Notes under the pieces: model-generated
The model's input: the letters and a program-made list of their open reading frames with translations, nothing else
Database searches by the model: none
What the model was told of the DNA's origin: nothing
Source of the DNA: Pelomonas sp. BJYL3
GTDB taxonomy: Bacteria > Pseudomonadota > Gammaproteobacteria > Burkholderiales > Burkholderiaceae_C
DNA length: 64,000 nt
Direction of reading: 5' to 3'
NCBI RefSeq assembly: GCF_027257975.1
Contig: NZ_JANZKX010000008.1
Span: 62,001-126,000, forward strand
Shown here: piece after piece, positions 49,155 to 56,696 of the stretch
Position numbering within the stretch: the stretch's first letter is position 1
How the letters are laid out: each line of letters opens with the position of its first letter
Translations under genes and position numbers: made by a program

Positions 49155-50265
49155 TCTTGACCTCCTTGCGCTTGAAGGCGGCGTACAGCTTCGCGAACAT
49201 CGGCGCCGACACCATGGCCATCGCCCCAGCGAAGAGCACGATCAGGCCCTGCACCGTCACCACCATCTCGCGGGAGAAGCCGGGCACCTCGAAGGACACC
49301 TCGACGCCGCCCTGGTACAGCACGCCGAACAGCAGCGAGGCCATCACGATGCCCACCGGGTGGTTGCGCCCCATCAGAGACACGGCGATGCCGGTGAAGC
49401 CGGCACCGGCCACGAAGTCCAGGGTCAGCTTGCCCTGCACGCCGGAGATCTCGTTGACCGCCATCAGCCCGGCCAGCGCGCCGGAGACACCCATGGCCAC
49501 CAGCACCTGCAGGCGCGGGCGGATGCCGGCGTAGTGCGCGGCCTCGGGCGCCGAACCCACGGCGCGCAGGCGGTAGCCGGCGCGGCTCTTCCACAGGAAC
49601 CACCAGACGAAGACGCAGGCCAGCAGGGCCAGCAGCAGGCTCAGGTTCAGCGGCGAGGACGGCCACTCCAGGCCCAGCTTCTCGGCCAGGGCATGCAGGG
49701 CGGGCATGCGGGCGCTCTCGGCGAACTCCTGGCTCTCGGGCGACATGGAGCCCGCCGGGCGCAGCCAGTTGACCAGCAGGTACACGTTCAGGCTGGCCGC
49801 CAGGAAGTTGAACATGATGGTCGTGATCACGATGTGGCTGCCGCGCCAGGCCTGCAAATAGGCCGGCACCGCCGCCCAGGCCGCACCGAACAGCGCCGCC
49901 GCCAGCACCAGCAGGGGCAGCATCACCACGGCCGGCAGCTTGGGCGAGAGCCACAGCGCCAGCAGCGCGACGCCCAGGCCGCCGAAGGTGGCCTGCCCTT
50001 CCCCGCCGATGTTGAAGAGCCCGCCGTGGAAGGCCACGGCCACGGCCAGGCCGGTGAAGATGAAGGTGGTGGTGTAGTACAGCGTGTAGCCCAGGCCGCG
50101 GCCGCTGCCCAGGGCACCCTCGACCAGCACGGAGAAGGTCTGCACCGGGCTCTGGTGGATGGCCAGCACCACGAGGGCGGCCACGCCCAGCGCGACCACG
50201 AGGTTCCACAGGGGCAGCAGCACCAGGTCCATCCAGCGCGGCAGGGTCAACGATTGCGCGCTCAT
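49147..50265 (-). CDS. Nucleoside ABC transporter permease (NupP/YufP-like)
   Basis: 372 residues with about 8-10 membrane helices, BPD_transp_2 family (FNIGGEGQATFGGLGVALLAL, IVITTIMFNFLAASLNVYLL, FVAGAGFTGIAVSLMGRNHPVG). Larger than its partner because of a periplasmic/loop insertion near residues 180-215. Start overlaps the ATPase stop by 4 bp (ATGA). First of two permeases of the importer. Confidence 0.9.
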   Translation of the reverse strand: MSAQSLTLPRWMDLVLLPLWNLVVALGVAALVVLAIHQSPVQTFSVLVEGALGSGRGLGYTLYYTTTFIFTGLAVAVAFHGGLFNIGGEGQATFGGLGVALLALWLSPKLPAVVMLPLLVLAAALFGAAWAAVPAYLQAWRGSHIVITTIMFNFLAASLNVYLLVNWLRPAGSMSPESQEFAESARMPALHALAEKLGLEWPSSPLNLSLLLALLACVFVWWFLWKSRAGYRLRAVGSAPEAAHYAGIRPRLQVLVAMGVSGALAGLMAVNEISGVQGKLTLDFVAGAGFTGIAVSLMGRNHPVGIVMASLLFGVLYQGGVEVSFEVPGFSREMVVTVQGLIVLFAGAMAMVSAPMFAKLYAAFKRKEVKNG

Positions 50266-51824
50266 GCCTGCGCCTCCTCGGGCTGGGCCGTCATCAGCAG
50301 GCCCAGGGTCTTTTCATTGCAGTCGGCGATGGCCAGCTCGCCGGTCACGCGGCCGGCGTTCATCACCACCACGCGGTCGGCCAGGGCCAGGATCTCGTCC
50401 AGCTCGCTGGAGACCAGCAGCACCGCGCAACCCTCGTCACGCAGCCGGCGCAGCTGGCCATGGATGAACTCGATGGCGCCGATGTCCACGCCACGCGTGG
50501 GCTGCCCCACCAGCAGCACTGCGGGCTTCTGGGCGATCTCGCGGGCCAGGATCAGCTTCTGCTGATTGCCACCGGAGAACTTGCTCGACCCCAGCAGCGG
50601 GTCGCGGGGGCGCACGTCAAAACGCTCCATGAACTCCGCGGCCTGCGTCTTCATGTGGGCCTGGTCCATCGAGAGGCCCAGGGGCCCGGCGCGGTACTGG
50701 GCCTGCTCGTGGTAGCCCAGGGCCGCGGTTTCCCAGGCCGGGAAGCTCATCACCATGCCGCACAGGTGCCGGTCCTCGGGCACGTGCGCGAGGCGCAGCG
50801 TGCGGGCCTGCGAGGGCGTCATCCAGGCGCCAGGCTCGAAGGTCTGGCCGGCCACCGTCAGCTGCCCGGCCGAGGGCGCCTGCATGCCCGACAGCAGGGC
50901 CAGCAGCTCGCTCTGGCCATTGCCCGACACGCCGGCCACGCCGACGATCTCGCCCGCCTTCAGGTCCAGGTCCACGCCCTTGAGCGTCTGCACGCCCTGC
51001 TCGTTGCGCAGCGCGAGACCGCGGGCCTGCAGGCGCAGCTCGCCGGCCCTGGCGCCCTCGCCTTCCTTGCGGCCTAGGCTGACCTTGCGGCCCACCATGG
51101 ACTCGGCCAGGTCCTCGGGATTCGTCTCGGCGATGGCCACGGTCTTGACCACCTGGCCGGCGCGCATCACGGTGACGGCATCGCACAGGGCCATCACCTC
51201 CTTGAGCTTGTGGGTGATCAGCAGGATGGTCGTGCCCATGGCGCGGAGCTGGCGCAGGGTCACGAAAAGCTGCTCGGTCTCCTGGGGCGTCAGCACCGCG
51301 GTGGGCTCGTCCAGGATCAGGAGGCGGGCGCCGCGGTACAGGGCCTTGAGGATCTCCAGGCGCTGCAACTCGCCCACGGGCAGGTCGCCCACGAGGGCGT
51401 CCAGGCGCACCTGCAGGCCGGTCTCGCGCATCAGCGCTTCCAGCTTCGCGCGGGCCGCCTTCTTGGCGCCACCGAGGAAGAAGCCGCCCTCGGCGCCCAG
51501 CATGACGTTGTCCAGGCAGCTGAGGGTCTCGACCAGCATGAAGTGCTGGTGGACCATGCCGATGCCCTGGGCGATGGCGACCTGCGAATCGGGGATCTGG
51601 ACGCGCTGGCCCTGGATCTCGATGTGCCCCTCATCAGCCTGGTAGTAGCCGTAGAGGATGGCCATCAGCGTGGACTTGCCGGCGCCGTTCTCGCCGACGA
51701 TGCCGTGGACCGTGCCCGCGGCAACGCTGATGCTCACGCCGCGGTTGGCCTGCACGGCGCCGAAGCGCTTGGAGATCTCGCAGAGGCGGACCGCCGGCTG
51801 GGCGGTGCTCATCGGAGCTGTCAT
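50262..51824 (-). CDS. Nucleoside ABC transporter ATP-binding protein (two fused ATPase domains)
   Basis: 520 residues with two ABC domains, as in RbsA/NupO-type ATPases. First domain: Walker A GENGAGKSTL, LPVGELQRLEILKAL, Walker B ILDEPTAVLTP; second domain: VSGNGQSELLALLSG (degenerate Walker A) and FSGGNQQKLILAREI signature with LLVGQPTRGVD. The start could also be the ATG four codons in (MSTAQPA). It energises nucleoside import. Confidence 0.93.
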   Translation of the reverse strand: MTAPMSTAQPAVRLCEISKRFGAVQANRGVSISVAAGTVHGIVGENGAGKSTLMAILYGYYQADEGHIEIQGQRVQIPDSQVAIAQGIGMVHQHFMLVETLSCLDNVMLGAEGGFFLGGAKKAARAKLEALMRETGLQVRLDALVGDLPVGELQRLEILKALYRGARLLILDEPTAVLTPQETEQLFVTLRQLRAMGTTILLITHKLKEVMALCDAVTVMRAGQVVKTVAIAETNPEDLAESMVGRKVSLGRKEGEGARAGELRLQARGLALRNEQGVQTLKGVDLDLKAGEIVGVAGVSGNGQSELLALLSGMQAPSAGQLTVAGQTFEPGAWMTPSQARTLRLAHVPEDRHLCGMVMSFPAWETAALGYHEQAQYRAGPLGLSMDQAHMKTQAAEFMERFDVRPRDPLLGSSKFSGGNQQKLILAREIAQKPAVLLVGQPTRGVDIGAIEFIHGQLRRLRDEGCAVLLVSSELDEILALADRVVVMNAGRVTGELAIADCNEKTLGLLMTAQPEEAQA

Positions 51825-51897
51825 GGGTGGATGGGGATGGGGCGCTGGGAGGGCGCCACACCGGACGCCCCGCGATTTCCGGACGGCAGGCCCGACC

Positions 51898-51912
51898 GGG
51901 GTCAGGTCTTGC
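51898..51912 (+). repeat. Interspersed repeat GGGGTCAGGTCTTGC, copy 4 (exact)
   Basis: Exact copy in the ~100-bp gap between the ATPase gene and the binding-protein gene. Confidence 0.6.
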
Positions 51913-51924
51913 CGCGGGGGCTCG

Positions 51925-52908
51925 TCAGTATTTGCAGGCGTTGTCCGCCATGTAGTCGGCGACCTTGATCTTGCCGGCGATGATGTCGGCCTTGTAGGCC
52001 TCGACCTTGGCCTTGACTTGCGGGCTGATCAGCTTGGCATTGTGCTGGTCGACGGCGTACTCGACACCGTTCTCGGCCAGACCCAGGATCTTGATGCCGG
52101 GCTGCCATTCCTTCAGCACGTTGTAGACGGCCACGTCCACGCGCTTGACCATGGAGCTGAGCATGGTACCGGGCTGCAGGTGGTTCTGGTTGCTGTCCAC
52201 GCCGATGGCCAGCTTGCCGGCGTCCTTGGCGGCCTGATAGACGCCCACGCCGGTACCGCCGGCGGCCGCGAAGACCACGTCCACGCCCTTGGCGAACTGC
52301 GCCTTGGCCAGCTCACCGCCGCGGGTCGGGTCGTTCCAGGCGGTGGCCGTGGTGCCCGTCATGTTGGCCTGCACGTCGATCTTGGGATTGGCCGCCTTGG
52401 CGCCCTGCTCGTAGCCGCACTGGAACTTGCGGATCAGGGGGATGTCCATGCCGCCCACGAAGCCCACCTTGCCGGACTTGCTGGTCAGCGCGGCCAGCGC
52501 GCCGATCAGGAAGCTGCCCTCGTGCTCCTTGAAGACGACGGCCTGCACATTGGGCATGTTGACCTTCTCGTCGATGATGACGAACTTGGTCTTGGGGAAG
52601 TCCTTGGCCACCTGCTGCAGGGCCGAGGCCTGGGCAAAGCCCACCGAGATGATGGGGCTGGCACCGCGCTCGGCCATGCGGCGGATGGCCTGGGCGCGCT
52701 GGGTGTCGTTGCTGATCTCGAACTCGAGGTAGTTCTTGCCGGTCTCGGCCTTCCAGCGCTCGACGCCGCGGTAGGCAGCCTCGTTGAAGCTCTTGTCGAA
52801 CTTGCCCCCCATGTCAAAGATGACGGCCGGCTGCTGGGCCTGCGCGGTGGTGGCGGCCAGGGTCAGCGCGGCAAGGGCCGTCGCGGCAAGAGTGTGCAAG
52901 GTCTTCAT
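51925..52908 (-). CDS. BMP-family nucleoside ABC transporter substrate-binding protein
   Basis: 327 residues with signal peptide (TLHTLAATALAALTLAATTAQA) followed by VIFDMGGKFDKSFNEAAYRG, the start of the Bmp/Med family fold. Later segments GFVGGMDIPLIRKFQCGYEQG and DVVFAAAGGTGVGVYQAA are typical of BmpA/NupN/PnrA purine-nucleoside binding lipoproteins; here the leader lacks a lipobox, so it is periplasmic. The ATG at 52908 defines the signal peptide; a longer upstream frame is not coding. First gene of the uptake/catabolism operon. Confidence 0.93.
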   Translation of the reverse strand: MKTLHTLAATALAALTLAATTAQAQQPAVIFDMGGKFDKSFNEAAYRGVERWKAETGKNYLEFEISNDTQRAQAIRRMAERGASPIISVGFAQASALQQVAKDFPKTKFVIIDEKVNMPNVQAVVFKEHEGSFLIGALAALTSKSGKVGFVGGMDIPLIRKFQCGYEQGAKAANPKIDVQANMTGTTATAWNDPTRGGELAKAQFAKGVDVVFAAAGGTGVGVYQAAKDAGKLAIGVDSNQNHLQPGTMLSSMVKRVDVAVYNVLKEWQPGIKILGLAENGVEYAVDQHNAKLISPQVKAKVEAYKADIIAGKIKVADYMADNACKY

Positions 52909-53099
52909 GGTGGGCAATTCCATCTCGACAGAACAGACAACGGACGAACAAGGGATGTGGCGGACGACCCGCCGGCAGATCCACCCGCAGATCCGACGGG
53001 ACTCTCCCGGAAGATCGCCTGACGAACCCGCCCGGCGCCACCACTGCGGCAACGCCAGCGCATTCTAGAAAGCGGGAGTGTATCGGCGAATGAGGAAAA

Positions 53100-53114
53100 C
53101 GCTAAACGTTTGCG
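53100..53114 (-). promoter_or_regulatory. LacI/PurR/CytR-type operator upstream of the nucleoside operon
   Basis: CGCTAAACGTTTGCG, a near-perfect palindrome around the AAACGTTT centre typical of LacI-family purine/nucleoside repressors, 192 bp upstream of the binding-protein start codon and just upstream of a possible -10. Confidence 0.65.
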
Positions 53115-53353
53115 CGCCCGTTTCCTCTGGGGCTTGAGCCACACGCCGGGGCACCCCCGCGGCCGCGGCGGAACCGCCCTGCGCACCGCCCTGGCTACCG
53201 CTGCCGTCACGACCACGGGCCCTGCGGCGGCGGGTGTCGAACCGCCGGGGCACGGGAGCGCCGGAGCGCTTCCCGGGGCGCCCTCCCCCGGTCTGGAGCC
53301 AGCCCTCTACAAAAATTCACGCGCCAGTCTTGCGCTGGCTCAAGCCTTGATCA

Positions 53354-53378
53354 CTAAATGCGATTCTTTCTCATTTAG
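53354..53378 (+). promoter_or_regulatory. Fur box upstream of feoAB
   Basis: Near-palindrome with CTAAATG and CATTTAG ends around GATTCTTTCTC, matching the (A)AATGAGAATNATT-type Fur consensus; ends 44 bp before the feoA start codon. Confidence 0.8.
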
Positions 53379-53421
53379 AATGCCATCATCCTCTTCCAGA
53401 GCCTCGCTCCCGGCAGACACC

Positions 53422-53730
53422 ATGATTGCAGCCCCGTCCTTCACGCTGGCCCAGGCCGGCATCGGCCAGGCCCACCGGGTCAAGTCCCTGCACGCCCCGG
53501 CCCATGCGCCGGAATGGCCGCAATGGCTGGAGGAGATCGGCTTCGTCAGCGGCGAGCATGTCTCGGTGATCGCGAAGGGCCTGCCGGGTGCCGACCCGCT
53601 CGTCGTGCGCATCGGCCAGTCGACCTTCGCCCTGCGCCGCGCCGAGGCCGACTGCATCGAGCTCGCCCTGCCCCACGAGGCCCCCGAACTGACGAACGCG
53701 CCAGTCCTGAGCCAGCAAGCGCTGGCATGA
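53422..53730 (+). CDS. feoA: Ferrous iron transport accessory protein FeoA
   Basis: 102 residues, SH3-like FeoA domain (SFTLAQAGIGQAHRVKSL; EEIGFVSGEHVSVIAKG; PLVVRIGQSTFALRRAEADCIEL). A cytoplasmic partner of FeoB. The ATG at 53422 is the first giving a normal FeoA N-terminus; the in-frame extension upstream covers the Fur box. feoB follows after 70 bp. Iron-repressed via Fur is the likely regulation. Confidence 0.92.
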   Translation: MIAAPSFTLAQAGIGQAHRVKSLHAPAHAPEWPQWLEEIGFVSGEHVSVIAKGLPGADPLVVRIGQSTFALRRAEADCIELALPHEAPELTNAPVLSQQALA

Positions 53731-53800
53731 GCCAGGCCTGGCCGCCCCGAGGGGCTCCTTCCCGCGCTGCGGGATCGCACGCAGTGCAACAGTTGCTCCC

Positions 53801-55672
53801 ATGAACGAAGCCGTCATCCATCTGCATCCGGCCGGCCCGCTGCTGGCCCTGGTCGGCAATCCGAACTGTGGCAAGACCGCCCTCTTCAACCGCCTGACCG
53901 GCAGCCGCCAGAAGGTGGCCAACTACGCGGGCGTGACCGTCGAGCGCAAGGAAGGCCGCGTGCAGACGCCCCAGGGCAAGAGCCTGCGCCTGCTGGACCT
54001 GCCCGGCACCTACAGCCTCTATCCGCGCTCGCCGGACGAACGCGTCACCTGCGACGTGCTGGCCGGCCGCGCCATCGGCGAGAAACGGCCGGACCTCGTC
54101 GTCTGCGTGCTGGACGCCACCAATCTGCGCCGCAACCTGCGCCTGGTGCTGGCCGTGCAGCGCATGGGCCTGCCTTGCGTCGTCGCCCTCAACATGGCGG
54201 ACCTGGCGGCCAAGCGTGGCCTGCACATCGACACCGAGAAGATGTCCCGCGCCCTGGGCGTGCCCGTGGTCCGGACAGTGGCCACCAAGGGCGAAGGCCT
54301 GGACGCGCTGCGCGCCCTGCTGGGCCAGCGCGAGGACTGGCCGGCCGTGCCGGCCCAGGGCGAGCCGAGCACCGACCCGCAGGACCAGGCGCGCGTCAAC
54401 GCCCTGCTGCATGAGCTGGGGCTGGACCAGCAGACGCCCGAACTGCCCAGCGACCAGCTGGACCGCTTCGTGCTGCACCCGGTCCTGGGCCCGGCGCTGC
54501 TGGCGGTGCTGCTGTTCTTCCTCTTCCAGGCCGTGTTCAGCTGGGCCGAACCGCCCAAGGACCTGATCGAGGCCGCCATCGCCTGGCTGGGCACCGAGGT
54601 GGGTTCGCTGATGCCCGAGGGCTGGCTGCGCAGCCTCGTGGTCGACGGCCTGATCGCCGGCGTGGGCGGCGTGCTGGTCTTCCTGCCCCAGATCCTGATC
54701 CTGTTCTTCTTCATCCTGGTGCTGGAGGAGTCCGGCTACCTGCCGCGGGCCGCCTTCCTGCTGGACCGCATCATGGGCAGCGTGGGCCTGTCGGGGCGCA
54801 GCTTCATCCCGCTGCTGTCCAGCTTCGCCTGCGCGATCCCGGGCATCATGGCCACGCGCTCCATCGCCAATCCGCGCGACCGCCTGGTGACCATCCTGAT
54901 CGCCCCGATGATGACCTGCTCGGCGCGCCTGCCGGTCTACGCCCTGCTGATCGGCGCCTTCGTGCCGCAGCGCCAGCTGTGGGGTGGCATCCAGCTGCAG
55001 GGCCTGGTGCTCTTCGCGCTGTATCTGGCCGGCATCGCGGGCGCCATGGCCGTGGCCTGGGTGCTCAAGCGCTTCACCAGCGGCCAGCAGACCCGGCCGC
55101 TGATGATGGAGCTGCCCAGCTACCACTGGCCGCATCCGCGCAACATTGCCATCGGCCTGTGGCAGCGGGCGGTGATCTTCCTGCGCCGCGTGGGCGGCAT
55201 CATCCTGGTCCTGACCCTGCTGCTGTGGCTGCTGGCCAGCTTCCCCGGCCCGCCGGAAGGCGCCACGGGTCCGGCCATCCAGTACAGCTTTGCCGGCATG
55301 CTGGGCCGTGGCCTGGCGGTGATCTTCGAGCCCATCGGCTTCAACTGGCAGATCAGCCTGGCCCTGGTGCCTGGCCTGGCCGCCCGCGAGATCGCCATCA
55401 GCGCCCTGGGCACCGTCTACGCCCTGGCCGCCACCGGCGAGGACACCGCGCAGGCCCTGGCCCCGTTGATCGCCCAGAGCTGGGGGCTGCCCACCGCCTT
55501 CTCACTGCTGGCCTGGTTCGTCTTCGCCCCGCAGTGCGTGGCCACGCTGGCCGCCGTGCGGCGGGAGACCGGCGGCATGAAGATCCCGCTGATCATGGTG
55601 GGCTATCTGTTCGGGCTGGCGTATCTGGCGTCCTACATCACCTTCCACGTCAGCCGCTGGATTCTGGGTTGA
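53801..55672 (+). CDS. feoB: Ferrous iron transporter FeoB
   Basis: 623-residue inner-membrane Fe(II) permease with an N-terminal G-protein domain: G1 GNPNCGKTALFNRLTG, G3 DLPGTYSL, G4 NMADLAAKRG. The membrane part has two Gate repeats (GRSFIPLLSSFACAIPGIMATR and VPGLAAREIAISALGTVYAL). Shorter than E. coli FeoB (773 residues) but complete for betaproteobacteria. Transcribed with feoA; no FeoC is visible. Confidence 0.96.
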   Translation: MNEAVIHLHPAGPLLALVGNPNCGKTALFNRLTGSRQKVANYAGVTVERKEGRVQTPQGKSLRLLDLPGTYSLYPRSPDERVTCDVLAGRAIGEKRPDLVVCVLDATNLRRNLRLVLAVQRMGLPCVVALNMADLAAKRGLHIDTEKMSRALGVPVVRTVATKGEGLDALRALLGQREDWPAVPAQGEPSTDPQDQARVNALLHELGLDQQTPELPSDQLDRFVLHPVLGPALLAVLLFFLFQAVFSWAEPPKDLIEAAIAWLGTEVGSLMPEGWLRSLVVDGLIAGVGGVLVFLPQILILFFFILVLEESGYLPRAAFLLDRIMGSVGLSGRSFIPLLSSFACAIPGIMATRSIANPRDRLVTILIAPMMTCSARLPVYALLIGAFVPQRQLWGGIQLQGLVLFALYLAGIAGAMAVAWVLKRFTSGQQTRPLMMELPSYHWPHPRNIAIGLWQRAVIFLRRVGGIILVLTLLLWLLASFPGPPEGATGPAIQYSFAGMLGRGLAVIFEPIGFNWQISLALVPGLAAREIAISALGTVYALAATGEDTAQALAPLIAQSWGLPTAFSLLAWFVFAPQCVATLAAVRRETGGMKIPLIMVGYLFGLAYLASYITFHVSRWILG

Positions 55673-55990
55673 CCCCCCCTACGGCCTGCGGCCGCCCCCT
55701 CAGGAGGGCGCGCCCGTAGGACTCGCGGAGCCCGGTCATCGGGCGTCGTGCGGGGCGGTCTCCGGCTGCGCCGAGTGCACGCGTCAACGTCCACTGGATC
55801 GGGCTTGCGGGAGGTGAGTGGCCGTCCGCGGGGGCAAGGCGCGCAAGGGGGTCAGGTCTTGCGTGAGCCAAGCGGTCATGGGCTGCCGCGTCTCCGCAGC
55901 CTTTGGCCGGTCTGGCAGCCTGGTGCCCGAGTCCGCCTGCGTTCAGGCGTGCGGCGCGCCCACTGCCGGCCCGCGGCAGCGGTACGGGGC
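55673..55990. other. Intergenic stretch after feoB
   Basis: About 318 bp without a supported gene. It begins with a GC-rich inverted segment (CGGCCTGCGGCCG and CCCCCTCAGGAGGG) of the type common downstream of Burkholderiales genes, which may act in termination, and holds an exact GGGGTCAGGTCTTGC repeat at 55848. The frame over it lacks a ribosome site. Confidence 0.5.
55848..55862 (+). repeat. Interspersed repeat GGGGTCAGGTCTTGC, copy 5 (exact)
   Basis: Exact copy in the feoB-downstream intergenic region. A related reverse-strand segment (GTCAAGACCTGCCCC) occurs at 56517-56531. Confidence 0.6.
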
Positions 55991-56410
55991 TTAGAAGGCC
56001 GCCTTGACGAGCTCGGCCAGCTGCGCATCACTGGCGGGCTTGGCCTTGTTCAGGATGTCGGGGGTCACGCACACGGCGCTGCCGCCGGACTTGGCGCAGA
56101 CGGTCCGGATGTCCTCGTACTGGAAGGCATCGCCGCCGAGGGCGGGAAACGGGCGGATCTTGATGCCGGTCACGGACTTCCACATGGCGAACTGATCGGC
56201 GGACGCCAGGCGCAAGGTCAGTACGGTCGTCCCCTGGGTGTCCTGGTAGATCACGTCCGTCGCCTTGATCCCATAGGCGGAGATGGGCCGCACGGTGTGC
56301 TTCACGGCCGGCAGGCCGAGTATCTTGGCCACCGTGGCATCCGGGACTTCACCGGCAAGGGCCGGCAGGGACAGCAGGCTGAGGCTCAAGGCAAGGCTGG
56401 CGACTTTCAT
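55991..56410 (-). CDS. Small periplasmic protein of unknown function
   Basis: 139 residues with a Sec signal peptide (MKVASLALSLSLLSLPALAG). The mature part is ~120 residues with two cysteines (TVCAKSGGSAVCVTPD) that could form a disulfide. Text such as VLTLRLASADQFAMWKSV and GDAFQYEDIRTVCA suggests a small alpha/beta domain; I cannot name it. It stands alone between feoB and the TPR lipoprotein gene. Confidence 0.75.
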   Translation of the reverse strand: MKVASLALSLSLLSLPALAGEVPDATVAKILGLPAVKHTVRPISAYGIKATDVIYQDTQGTTVLTLRLASADQFAMWKSVTGIKIRPFPALGGDAFQYEDIRTVCAKSGGSAVCVTPDILNKAKPASDAQLAELVKAAF

Positions 56411-56696
56411 GGGTGCTCTTCAGGGTGTGCTTGGGTTCAGGGAAAGAGGCGGATGTTGGCGTCTCGGAGCCCAGGCCTCAACGCCGACCTTTGGGGGATC
56501 GATCGCGAGGGCGCCGTCAAGACCTGCCCCTCAGGACGCCCGGGTGGCCCATCCCCATGCGGCCGCCAGCGAGACCTTGAACGGGCAGGCTCGCACCGGC
56601 GCGCCCGCATCGATGTCAGGCGACACGGGGCCGCAGTGACAAGAGAGCAAAGCCGGGACGCTTGGAGCCCGGCCTGCAAGGGGCGCCTTCAGCCCT

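Larger units (their letters stand above)
52909..53421. other. Divergent regulatory region between nucleoside operon and feoAB
   Basis: About 510 bp without a gene. It holds the LacI/PurR-type operator (53100-53114) on the nucleoside side and the Fur box (53354-53378) on the feo side. A TACACT -10-like box for the minus strand lies near 53077-53082. The GC-rich middle (53140-53300) shows nothing I can name. Confidence 0.6.
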
